NCBI GenBank assembly: GCA_013396755.1
Contig: VWZF01002534.1
Span: 621,875-685,874 of the forward strand
DNA: 64,000 bases
Reading direction: 5' to 3'
Origin: Sclerurus mexicanus
Lineage: Eukaryota > Chordata > Aves > Passeriformes > Furnariidae
Shown one piece after another: positions 35,489 to 47,900 of the stretch (position 1 is the stretch's first letter; each line of letters opens with the position of its first letter). The translations under genes and the position numbers were made by a program. The notes under the pieces are model-generated. The model worked only from the letters and a program-made list of their open reading frames with translations. It ran no database searches and had not been told where the DNA came from.

Positions 35489-38400
35489 GGTTCCCATGGC
35501 ATTGGCCCAGCCAAGAGTGTGTGAGGCAGACTCTTTGTGTCACCACTGGGAGAAGACATCTTTCTCATTCGCAGAACAAAGAGGTCTTTGGCGTTCAAAG
35601 ACAAAAGGGACCAACTGACATTAGTATTACTACTAATTATATGTCAAAACCAAGTTAGGACGAAATGAGTGCATTTCTCCAGATGTTTTCACAGTTGCGC
35701 TGCCTTCAGTGCTCCGGGTTATGTTCTGGGCTGTTAGGTATTCAAACTGGTCCTTCTCATCTCCACTGATGTGGTTGCTCCTGGCATGATCAAGTGCAAA
35801 CCCCCACTTGCAAAGTGCTGTGAAGGAATCACTCTGAAAATTCGGAAAATTCTCCTTGGGGTGCAGGGCTTTTGCAGGAGGCAGCCAGTGAGGTGACTGC
35901 TTAGGGACCTGACCCCGTGCTTGGAGATGTGGATTCACATACAATATCTTCTGTGAAAGCAGCTATTCTTGCTCGTGCCTAACTGCTCTGAAGACCCGTA
36001 CAGTGATGTTAATTGTAAGCCACAAGCTGGCTCTTATCTTTGAATTGTTTTTCTCTGACAATTTTAAGAAGAGCTCAGCATGTTCTCAGTAGGAGCTGAT
36101 AGATGCTGAGCACTTCTGAAATCCTGCCAACTTCATTTAGGTTCTTAAATGGGAACTGAGTGCTTTTGAACATATGATCCTAAGGGTACATTTCATAACA
36201 CTACAGCTCTGTCCATATCATTTCTTTCCTCTCTCACTGTCCCCAGAATGCTCCCCGCAGCAGCAATAACACCATGAGCACTGGGCTAGTCAGGGCTTGA
36301 GTGATGTCTCAGTTATGATGTCAGCTCAAGCCACACTGAGCAGAGTTAAATGACAGCAGTTAAAAGGTGCCTGTCTGCATCCTGTCTGCTGTAAGGTTGC
36401 CATCATCACTACCAGCAGCATGGATATATTTGAGATAGCTGTAGTTGATTTTAGAGATATATATGCATGTATGTATATGAAAACAAAAATCTAATGCAAA
36501 TTCTGCCTTGTTTTTCTGCGTATTTCATTCCATGTTTCAGGCTATGTACTCTGTACTTGACAATGCTCTGACTCTCAGTTTCAGAATTCAGATTTTCTCC
36601 TAAGTAGGTTCCTGGGGCAGATGTAATGAATTTCTTTTAGTGTTTGTGAGGCAGAGCAGGAGGGCAGACAGACCTTTAGCTGATGCTTTTCCAACAGAGT
36701 CAGTGCATGGACAGCATCTGTTTTGGTCCTGTGAGGCTGACGTCCTCTCCCAGCAGACTTGGCAGTGAGCAGAAGAACCACATGTCAAAAAATCTGGGGG
36801 GCCCATGCGCTGTGGACAAAAGTATGGCAAAGAATTTAAACATCAGTGAGTGGAGTGATGCTGGAGGGCTGGCTGAAAGCGATTAGCATAGTGCTCTGGA
36901 ATGTGGCGTTTCAATAGCTGCTCCAGAAGGATCTGCAGCCCCATTGACTTCTGCAGGGTCAGGAAAGAGCCCTCACTCTCCAGCCTTTGCCAGTGTGAAT
37001 GGGAACGTGCAGGGCTGTGTGTGCAGCAATCACAGAGCTCCCTGCTCTGGCTCTGCACACCCTGCCTGTGTCCTGCTGATGGGGGCTTTGCTCTGCTCCA
37101 CAGGAACCTGATGCCCCAGTGGCTCAGGTTCCTCTGGTTCCTCGTGTGTTGCCAGAACCCCCCTTGGCAAATCTACATCAATATCAGCTGTAGCTTTGCT
37201 GTTTGCCTACCCTGGGCCAAAGCACCAAAGGCCACCTGTGGCCATGATCCAGCTGTTGTCAGCTGTGCAGTCGGGTGGTGGGTGGTGTGGGGTTTGGGGG
37301 TTTTGTTTCCACTGCTACTGGGTTTTGGTCTCTTTGGGAATGCACTCAACGGGACTAAATATGTGTCTGCAGTCACATTAACTTGTTTCATTTTGTTTCC
37401 TTTCTATTTTCCTTTTTTCCCCCCACCCTTCTGATTTCTAGGTAGATAAATCAAAGTGTGGAATAAGTTAAAAATAAAGCTGGGGGGAAGGCCTGGCTGA
37501 TGTGGACACATACATTTTTAGTTGAGGTGGGAGAAGAACGCACTCATTCAAGTCCTCATCTAGGGCAGGGAATTCCCTGGCTTTTGTCTAAATATGGCAT
37601 GCGGGAGCGGAGCACAGGCAGCGCAATGCTTCACTGAGTATTGTTTAAAAGGGAGCTTGGCACTGGCCAGCAAGCAGGATTCTTGTGAAAACATGGCACA
37701 AGGAGTTGTTTGACAGATTCTGACATAGCAAAGTCTTTACAAGGGGAAAAAAAATAAGAAGGAAAAGAGAGAAACTGCAGAGTACATGAAGCCAAAAGCA
37801 TAGTCCCTGCCTAGAAGGTTGAAGAATAAAAGGCACTTAGCACTGAGTCAGACCCTGCAAGCTCTGTGGGTTTGATGCTATCAGTGATCAATAGGAGTTA
37901 AAATCCACTCCTAAGTGATTGCCTGTTGTCAGTCATCCAGGAGAGGGGATGAGAAAGAGTGGGAGCTGGGGAGGAGGCTGCCGTGGCTTGCACCCACTCG
38001 CCAGAGTCTCTATCCCACACTTGCCTGGTTGGATGGACCCATCCTCTGCCATCCCATATTTCACCCTGCAGGTAATGGCATTTCACTAGCAGATCTTTGG
38101 ATGCAGCACTCAGTCCCAAGCAATCCCATGGTTTGTGTAGGTGTCGCCCTTTTGCAAAGCTTGTGCTGAGCTGTGGCTTTGAACATCTATTGCAGCAGTG
38201 AGCAACAATTCCTGCTTGGAAGACAACCCTTCTCCCACTCTCTGCCATGTCTGGAGACATTGCAAGTCCCTCAGAGCACAAAGACCTTTACACATCTCAG
38301 CAATGGAGAATTTTGTCTCCAAAATTCCAAGTCTGCTCTTGAAGTATGGCCATTACGTGAGTGTGTTTTAAGGGAGGGAAAACTTACCTGGGATTCAGTG

Positions 38401-41000
38401 CACTTCTAGAGGTCCCAGATGAGGACACCTCACTTGGTGACTCTGCTACTGACACCAGTCTATGTAGCTCATACAGAGGTGGTCTTGGCTCAGGCTTCCC
38501 TATTGAAACTGAAGCCCTTCCCTAAATTTGCCTTGAATGCGACATCCATGCTCGATCACAGCTGGAGTTTCCTCATGCCAAAGATAAGACACTCTTCCTC
38601 TGGCTGGTGGTTTGGATGATGTCTTGCAATGTAAACTAGAATGATAGGAGATAGGAGTAGTCTGTAATTAGCACATAACCTCAGGCAGTTTTGTTCCTGA
38701 AATGCAAGGCCTAAATTGTTCTGCTGCAATAGTATTGCTTTAGTGAGTCCATTAACTGCTCTGCATCATGTTAGTGAAAGCTGTTCCCTAAGAGCTGCAA
38801 AGCTACGGATTAGGAACCAGGAGTCCACTCCTGCGGGCATCTTCCAGTGAAACCAAAGGGAAGCCCATCGTATGTGTTGCCCATGAGATGCTCTCCATGG
38901 CAAAGCAACAAAGTCCAAGAGTTTCTGGGTCATCTTAGCAAAGCTGGGAGGAGAGTGAAGGCATGGGAGAACTCCTCCACCCTTTTTGAGCATTTCAGTT
39001 GATGTTGTTAATTGTAGAGGAGCTGCTGCAAGTATTTTGGAAAGCAAATATTTGATGTCCCCATCCAGCAGAAAATAAGTCAAAGAACCAACCACCTGCC
39101 ACTCACTTGGTCATCGCAACAAAACCGGGGCTGAGAATCAATAGCAACGACACTGAGCTTTTGTGGCCACCTCCTCTCCAAACAAGAGCCGAGATGGGAG
39201 AGCAAACAACACCTGCCTGGAGGAGCTGAGCACGGGCTGGAAGGGAGCAGGGGCTGTTTGTGCAGCACTGGGCTCCAGGGTGGGGCTGCTGGCAGAGGCA
39301 GGAGGAAGATGAGATCTCCATGAGCCTGTGCTAATGCAAGAGGCAGAGTGGGACAGACAGCTGCTCCTCTGTGTCTGCCAGGAGGAAAGCCCTGCAGTGG
39401 GACTGCCCTCCAGGCAGTCCTGCTCCTGGCTGGGGTGTGGGTCACACTAGAGGGCAAATCACAGGTTTGTCACGAGGAGAAAATTGGGCAGTTCCTTGTC
39501 TGGCAGAGGCAGCAGATCAGTCCCCACTCACACCTCTGCCCAAGTATGAATTCCCTGAGGAAACCAGTGTCACTTTGTCCTAACTGGGAAGCAGAGGAGA
39601 TGGCATGATCTCTATGTGCTCTGGCTGGGCCCAAATATCCAATGTGCAAGTGATCTGCATTTGGGTGCTGCTTTTTTTCTTAATCTTATATTTTTGTTGG
39701 TTTTAGCCTTCTAAAAACAAACTTGGGCTTCATCAGCTGGAAGTGATCTCATCACATTGCAGATTCGCTTTCCTGGGAAACTAAACTTCTGGTATAATCA
39801 TGGGAAAGTCTCACCTTCCCTGTTTTATTTTCTTTTAACTGAGTTTCTATTGAAATGAACTTGGCAGACCAACAACTCAGAAGCAAAGACACAAAAGTAA
39901 ACCCTTTGTTACTATTAGGATTTTTTAATCTCTTGATTTTCTTACCAGTCTCATGATTTTGGGGAGATTTTTTGGATGTTTAATGACACATATCCAAAAC
40001 TACAGAGAAGGCTGGCCCCTTCACGATACATTTTACCCACACAGTAGTCTGTTTGCCCCACCACCAACAAAAAAATGGAGGCAAACCCCAATAATTAATT
40101 CCTGCTCTGTCTTTTGTAGTGTTCTTTGAGCTGCAACACTTTGTGTTCACTCCTACTCTTTTCCTACCCCTTTGCACAACTGGAAGGTGGCTCAGCGAAG
40201 CCAGTGCAGTATCACTGCAGTCAAGTGAGGACAGACTTGGCTCCTCTTCAAAGGGAGCTTTTATGGAGTGTTTAGTGTGATGTGACAAAGCAGGGAAGTG
40301 TGCCATGGATACACGGCTTCCAAATCCCCACCTTCTACCTTGCTTAAACTTGAGAGCGATTGCCCCTGCCAGGGTGATGAGCCCTGCCAACGTGCATCTT
40401 GTTTACAGCTGTGCTCAGTTTTTAACCTATTTTCGTGGTTTGGACTAGGACAACACGATTCTGCTTTCTGATCTGGATAAAATCCATTTAAATATCAAGT
40501 TCCACAGGAACCAGGACGTGGTGTTTTGGGCTGGCAGCCCCCGTGCCCCGGGATGACATTGCTCACGTGGGCAAAGTGACGCCTCGGCCCCAGCAGACCT
40601 GCAAGGTCTCACTGTCAGTGTGGGAAAGCTCTGGATGGGGCCAGGAGAAACTAAAAAGATTTATTCTGGGATTATTTTATTGTGCTTGGAACAAGCTTTT
40701 AGGGTCTGGTGTGAGTGAGCTTTAGACGCTGCTGTAAATTCCAGATGAAAATTTCATAGCACTTGCCATTCCATTTTGCCCTATTTTATTTTGCCCTTTT
40801 CATTCCTAGATTCTGCTTTATTCTGAATTTTGATGAATTTAGATCATTGGATCGAAGTCTTATTAAAAAAACCAAACCAAAACAACACCACATTTTGGCC
40901 AAAAATATTTGGCAAAGCATTTTTATTATACTAATTTCCCAAATGCCTATAGCAGTCACTGTAAAAATGGCTGCACCCAAATAGTTTGACTTGAAAATAT

Positions 41001-41043
41001 CCTCTTCCTTTTTTTCTTTTTTTTCTTTCTTTTTTTTTTCTTC
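41001..41043. repeat. 43-base C/T tract
   Basis: An uninterrupted pyrimidine tract, mostly T, ending TTCTTCAG. It resembles a splice acceptor but has no supported exon after it, so it is listed as low-complexity sequence. Confidence 0.8.
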
Positions 41044-41639
41044 AGAAGAACCAGGCCAGTTTTCAGAGAGACTTTAGCAGGAAAAATGCACATCAGCACC
41101 CTGAGAAATTTCCATGTTTGGCTTTGAATGTCAGGTTACATGGAGAAACAAATATGTTGTAAATTTTCTCGTTCGGTCGCTTTGTAGTTTGGTGGGTTTG
41201 CCTTGCAGCTGAGGCAGAATACACTGAGAACAGGAGCTTTTCTCCCTGCTCTGCCCTGTGTTTTACCCAGCTGCTCCCAGCCCATTGCTCTGTGCCCTGG
41301 CAACCTACTGGCTTCTCCTGTTTTCTCTGGATTACCTTTTTCCCCTCTTTTTGTTGCCTAAAATGACGTGTCTGTTTCAGTTGAGGAAAAGCCAAGAGTA
41401 TGATATGGCACTGAACTTTCCTTTGCTGAGGACTCACTGTTTGTCTCTGAGATCATCCGTGGATAGCGATGGGACAGCATCTCCTGGTTGGACTTGGCCC
41501 TGCTGGGATTCCACGACTGGCATGGGGTCCCACTCAGACGCCCCTCTGAGCAGTGAGGAGGGTTTCCCAGTGGGCCCACGCAGAGGCAGCACCAGTCCAG
41601 CTCTTTGCTGCTTTGCCCACCTCGTGTGTGCAGGAAAAC

Positions 41640-41900
41640 CTCGGCTCAGCCTGGGCGAGACCCACCTGCGGGCGCGTGGATGGGGACGTGCCGAGCCGCA
41701 GGTCGGGATGCGCTGCTGGGAACCAGCCTTGGCTCCTGGCCATCATTGGGGCAGGGAGGTGGCAGGGAGCTGCCAGCCCGGGGCAGGGAGGTGGCAGGGC
41801 ATGCCTTTGATGCCTCGGCTCTGGCTGAGCCGTGGCTGCGGGAGGGGTGGCCCCGCAGGCAGAGCCAGGCTCTCCAACAAGCTGTTCCCATTCCTGCTCA
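41640..41900. other. GC-rich segment with a 20-bp direct repeat
   Basis: A locally GC- and CpG-rich segment containing GGGGCAGGGAGGTGGCAGGG exactly twice, at 41748-41767 and 41780-41799. The longest open frame in the window (294 codons, + strand 41258-42142) and a long antisense frame both run through here. Their coexistence and bland composition point to low stop-codon density in GC-rich DNA, not to coding. Confidence 0.5.
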
Positions 41901-41904
41901 CGGC

Positions 41905-44900
41905 GGAAGCAGCAGCCCACCTGTTCTCTGCTGTGCTGGAATATCAGCCGGAGCCTTGGCTCTGTTGTTTCAGGCTGCAGTGGGTAGTTTTTAATCCCTC
42001 TATTCAGAGGGTTTCGAGGAACAGGAGGAGAAACATACGGCATATGCTCACCTCGCCTCCCAGGAGGTGTGGGGGAGTGGGGGGGAGTGTTCCCAGCAGC
42101 TGCTGGGGTAATCCTTGTCCTTCTGTCCACAGACACATCTGAAAGGTGTGCCCAGGGTGTCTGGGCATCACCCCACAGGCAGGTGGGCTCCACTGGCTTG
42201 GCAGGGCTGATGGGGGCAAAGTCTCTTCCCCCCTTCTGCAGCCAACAGGGGCATGGACAAGGGCATGGGCAGAGCACGGGGACTGGAGGAGTCACTCCAT
42301 CCTCTCCTGTGCTTCCCTGAGACAGACCAGCTCCACACAGGGGCTTTCAGGGTATGGGTGCCATGGGTATTTGGAAGTTGGTTGGATTAAGGACTCACAT
42401 TTGACCAAAGAGGCTCTCTGGTGAGGTCTGGGCTGGATGCAGCTGTGACCTCAACAGAGGTCAGCAACAGAGAGGGGCTGACAGGCTGAGTGCTCATCTA
42501 CTGGGACCTGCCTCCTAGATCCTGCAGCTCCCCGTGTCTTCCTTTGTCACCAAATCTCCAGCACGTGAAGCCTTGATGTTTTGTCATTGCTCATTGTCCT
42601 GGCCCTCATCCTGACCCGAATGGGGCCGGTGGGGTCGGTGGCATAACTAACATCTCATCTTCTCCCTTCACTTGTTCCCTCCCGTGTCCCCTCCTGCCCA
42701 CCCTGCTCTCGCTCCCTCGCTGCATCGCCTGCTCTGGGCACCATCTGGTGAGTTTTGGGCTGTCTCATCTCACCAACTGTCGTTTGTCCCGGCTGTGGTG
42801 TAAATGTGCTCACGTTTTGCTTCAAAGGACCCCTAAACCACTCGCTTTGTGGACCAGCCGGGCTGTCGGAGAGGAGCCAAGCACTTGGCACTCAATAAGC
42901 AACGAGCATTAATAAAAGCATTACAGTGAGGTTAGAGCCTCATTAAAGCAATGCTAACGAACCGGCTGCCTTCCAAAAGTATGAAATTTTAGCTAACACT
43001 TCCTCCTTCTAATTTTATGTATATTTAAATCTTTGTAGGGAGGCAATATTCAGTTCTCCAGGCTACAGCATAAGCAAAGTCCGTTTCAGGGGAGCTGCTC
43101 TCGACATGCACTGGTGCCCCTGGGAATGGTCTCCAGCCCCATCCTGGAGCCTCATTGCTATGACCACACAGTGTGGCTGCCCAGAGGTTCCTCGCTGCGT
43201 GCAGCGTCCTGGAGCTCACTGTGCAGAAGGCCCAGTGCTCCAGGGTGTGTGCCAGCTCTGGGCGATGTGGAATGAAGGCAGGGTCTGCGCTCACCGCTGC
43301 CCCACACTCCCAGCCTAAAGGAACCACTAATTGACCCAGGTTGGCACGGGCCTGGCCCTGAGGTGCAGGCAGTGCCCCTCATCACAGCTCTTCACTACTG
43401 TTGGCTCACAGAGACACTGGGATAACAGGCTCAGCAGCTCGTGTCTGCTGCTGGCACCCTTTTCCAGGTGTGTCTGGAGGGGAGAGATCCCACGGCTCGT
43501 GTGTGGGAGCTGCGGTGCCCCGTGGTCCACCAGCAGCATCTGAGCTGTGCTGGGTGGAGGTCACCAGGTGTCTCAGCTGGGAAGAATCAGGGATTTGTAC
43601 CAGAGGGGCTTTGCTCTGGGTCTCCCTGCAGCCTCCTCGAGCATCCTTAGGGCTGGTTCCAGGTGGTTCCCCACGCTCTGTGCCCGCTGCAGCAGACACC
43701 CCACTGCCCGCCGAGCCCGCCGCTCCATTGTAAAGCAAATTAATTCTCCCCTGCGACAGGAATAGCCCTCTTCTCTAGAAGGCTTGGCAGCAGCAGTGAG
43801 GAAAGCAGCTGCTCCGGGACTCAGAGCCCCTTTTTATTTCATTTGCCTGGTTTTAGCAGCATGTGATGGGCACATGAGCAGCAGCTCTGCCGGACATGCC
43901 GCCACTGGGCATCTCTCTGGCTGGAGGGGTGAAGCTGCTGTCTGTCCCACACATGTGTGAGCACATGGCTTGTCTCCACTGCTCGTCCTCCTCCTCTCAC
44001 CTCAGACAGGTTTTTATTCTCATACTCACTTCAAAGCAAACCCAGCATTTCATTGTCCAAGGGCAGTGCTTGATGGATCAATCCTTCTCTTTTACCTTGC
44101 CTGATAGGGAGGGTACAGGGCAAACATGCTGTTTCTAACAATAAATCCCACTTTCTTGAATGGAAACAATGAGTTCAAATGGTTTCTGCTGTGTTTAGCA
44201 GCCGGTTTGGAGGGTCTGCCCGAGGGAGAGGGTGTCATCAGAATGAACTCAGTGTTACACCACTGCCTGATGTAGGACTTGTTGCAGAGACTCACTCAGA
44301 GCTTGATGCAGCAGCAGGTTTGTGCTAAGGATGTTCCCCACTGTTTCCCAAACCTTGTGGGTTAGAGGGGCTGCACAGGCAATTTTTTGGGTGTCCATGC
44401 CTGGGGCTGGCAGTGTCTCAGGCTGTGGGATGACCACAGTCTGGGGGAGTTCACATCTCACTGCAGAATTTCCTCTTCATTTCAGGCATTACAACACAGA
44501 TTTTCCTCTTGCAAAGGCTCTGCAGACAGGCACTGTCCTCACTGCAGGGAAATTAATAGGGTGTCTTGGAGCAAAGGTAAAACTAAAGTACATAAGTAAA
44601 TGTTTGAAGGATCAGGACCTTACTCAGGCATAAATCAGGTAGCTCCAGCCAACAATAGAATTACCTAAGTATAAAATCCCGTGTAAGCCAGTAAGATCAA
44701 CTCCAAACCTGCTATGAATTTGCTTTTTGTTTCTGTGCCAAGAATATATCACTTCTAACTGCTGCAATCAGGGCTGGTCCTTTCAATTTATTTTTTAAGT
44801 GCTTTTGGGCACATTTATTTCCCGTCACCAGCAGATATGCACGGAGCCTGACCCTCCTTCCCTCGGGCATGTCCCAGCCTGCTTTTGCCCACAACAAATT

Positions 44901-47900
44901 GTCGCTATCAGGGAATATTTTTCTCTTTCCTTGCCTTTTTTTTTGTTACTGCATTCGGTAAACAAAGGGACAGCAGTGACAATCCAAAACCAGTCTTTTT
45001 ATTTGCCTGGGAACAGAGTCAACTATTTGTGGGTCTTTTGTTGCTGATTTTTTTTTTTCTTTTTTTAGCTGGTGACCGTTTAAACGGCTGCTGGTACCTG
45101 TGGTGAGCATGTACTGGTGCTGTGGGGTTTGTCACCTGGTGGCACTGAAAGTCACAGAGGGGGTACTGATGAGAGCAAGTTGCTGCATGTGGAAGGCACC
45201 AGGTCAAACCAAAGGTCCAGGACGGAGTTATCCCTTCTTTTCTTCCCAGAGAATTTGAAAACAGTCTGCAGGGTTTTCCTGGTGGATGTACTTGCCTCAG
45301 TTTCCCCAGTTTCTCAGCTCTCTGTTTTGAGATGGTGCCCCAAGACAAGAAGTCTGGTGATGTTGGCACCCGGTTGAGCCAGGATGAGACTGGTTCTTGG
45401 AAATGAGCTTGTCAAAACACCTGGGAGAAGGAAGGCAGGGAGAGATGGGAGAGAGAGAAGGAAGCTGGAGGCTTTTAGCTTCAGGGCAAACTTACACTGG
45501 CCTCTCCATCCCTGGGGTCCTGTGCAGAGCAGGCAGTGAAGGCGGCTCCTGGAATGGTCTCTTCCTACCAGACACCAGGAGAAGCATCCTGGCTCCCATT
45601 GCCATCCCCACCTGCCCCTCCAACTACAACCTACAACAGAGTGCTCCAAAAACCCGGGCAGAACTCCCCTGCCCCATTGCAGTGGGACACAGCAGTCCCT
45701 GGGACAGCACTGTGAGACACAGGAATGCATTTTCCAAGGGACATTTAGGCTCTTCAATTATCTTTCAAAATGGCTCAGAGGCTCCTAATTCATGTGCTGT
45801 AGAAAAGGGCTGCCTGTGACCTGCTGTGCTGTGAACAACCTGTATAGTGAGGCTTTTATAGACATTGCCTTCTCAGTCTTGAAGCAGAAGCAAAATCCAC
45901 CAGGTAACTGTAGCTCCTGTTCCCACTGTTGGGCTTTCCTGGTGGCACACACAGAGCTCGGTGTCCTGGGGATGACTGAAGTAGGAGTCCTTCCATCGCC
46001 ATGGAGGGGATGGCTGGCAATCAATCACCCTGAGCTGGCATCTTTTAGGAGCCAGTATTCCAACAGACCCCAGAAGTGAAGCAGTGCTGGGGGAAGCCGG
46101 GTGTGCCCTGGAGATGGAGGATCCACGTGCTGGGCTCGTCTCCCAGGTGGGAGCGCAGAGCACCACCCTCCTCTCTGCTCTCCAGACTGTTTCATGAAAG
46201 GTGTTGCAGCCCCATGAGGATTTCCACGTGTGCCATCCAGCATGGGAACAGGCAGGAGGGAAGTTTGGCCCCGCTGCCCTTCTCAGGTGTTTTGGTGCTT
46301 GGTTTTGTTTGGCTCTGGAGCAATTCCCAAAACCTCTGAGGTGACCGGTCAGTGTTTTCCATCCTCTTGAGTACTTTCCTCCCATGTATCCCCATGCTCC
46401 GGGCAGTGATGTGGCCTGGGGACACCCTGGTGCCATCAGAGCCATTTTAGACCCCTGGGCACTCAGGAACATCATGGGAGGAGCTGCTCCCCTGCCTCTG
46501 CCAGCCATAACTCCTGTGCTGCAAACCAAACCCCCAGGACATCCCTGGGAGCCATATGGTGTCTCTGAGGCTTTGATCAAGCTGAATGAAACCCAAAGCA
46601 GCACAGCAGGTTAGACTGTGAGCCACAGCAAGCCCAGGGAGGGGCTGTCCTGCCCTTCCTGGAGCATGTGGGCTGCCAGCATGGGCATTAAGAAGTGCAT
46701 TGGTGTCTCCTGCCAGTGCCCAGCAGAGCTACTGCTGAGGTCAAGGGGGCTGCATATAAAGGAGGATGGTTTTGTGGTCAGGTGGTACAAGTGGAGGGAA
46801 CAGCATCTCAGGCTGATGTTTGCAAAAAGCATCAGGCAGCAGGGGGGTCAAGGGAGCCTGAGGACGTGGTGTTTGCTGTGATTCAAACCCGCTCTCAGGG
46901 TCACGGCTGCCAAGTCACCACGGTTTGCAGGAGAGCTCTAATCCTTTTAAGTGAGGATAAACAGTCCTGGAACACATAGGAGGAGAAGTGCACGTGGGTC
47001 TAGCCTGCTGGGGTCCGCCAAAACAAGTCCCAGTCCCACAGAGGCAAGAAAAATTACTTGGGAGAATTTTTCCTGGATTTTACCGTGCACCTCCCTGCAG
47101 TATTTCGTGATGCTTTGAGTTTATTATGAAAAGATGCAGTCCAGGTTGGTTGCATCTCAAACCATGTACTCTCTCCAGGCAGAGCCATATTCCTGCTGCC
47201 TGCCAGGCTCAGCCCTCAGCCCTGCCCTGGTGGGACTGGGGAGTTGTGAGCAGTCTCTCCCACTGGGATCCACAGTCCGGAGGAGGGATTTGTGCCATCC
47301 CACCTGGAGCTGTGGGAGCTGGAGTGACTCACTGATTTCAGGGGCTGCCCAGAAAGGACAAAGACCAGGTGCAGAGGGTGGATGTTTAATGTTACAAAGA
47401 CTTCTGGAGGTTTGCTCTATAGTTCCAATTATGTAAAAAAGCCAGACTTCAGAGTTTACTCTAAAAGAAAAAGTGGGATGAGAAGGATGATTGTTTCTGA
47501 CTGATCGTGGATTTATATTTTAATTGTGTGCCCACAATGTGATGTCATGCAAAAAGAATCTAACTCATATAGAAACTCATTTCAAAATGAGTAACTGCAA
47601 CATTTTTTTTCAGTCATTGTCTAAAAAGGCTGTTGCAGGGTTGCTGGGACTTCCCTTTACCCTTACTGCTCTGCACCAGCGTGCAATATTCTGGTATAAT
47701 TGATGGGGTGTTTGGACTCTGATAACATTTGCTTCCATCCAGTTTCTTATGAAAACCCTCCTGATGCCTTGCAGAGCTACAAAGAGGTATGTAAGCTTTA
47801 TCCCCCACTTTCTCCCTCCTGGAAGGCAAATGGGAACTGGAAAATTCCTCCAGTTTCTCATCTCTGAGGTGATGTGGTTCTGCACAAAGCAGCTGTGGCC

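Larger units (their letters stand above)
30620..41000. other. Intergenic stretch, no gene supported
   Basis: No exon or named repeat recognised. Small items: an A-rich microsatellite with GAAA units at 33191-33218, a perfect 10-bp inverted repeat at 35466-35488, and A-runs near 34808. Sequence is of mixed composition and open frames are short. Confidence 0.5.

Noticed and set aside
41001..41100. Strong pyrimidine tract ending TTCTTCAG, acceptor-like
   Set aside because: No open exon with a donor follows; more likely a low-complexity C/T tract.
41258..42142. Longest open frame in the window, 294 codons on the + strand, with a 253-codon frame opposite it
   Set aside because: Both strands are open through a GC-rich, repeat-containing segment. 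There is no domain, no plausible start context and no splice or poly(A) support. The best explanation is low stop density.
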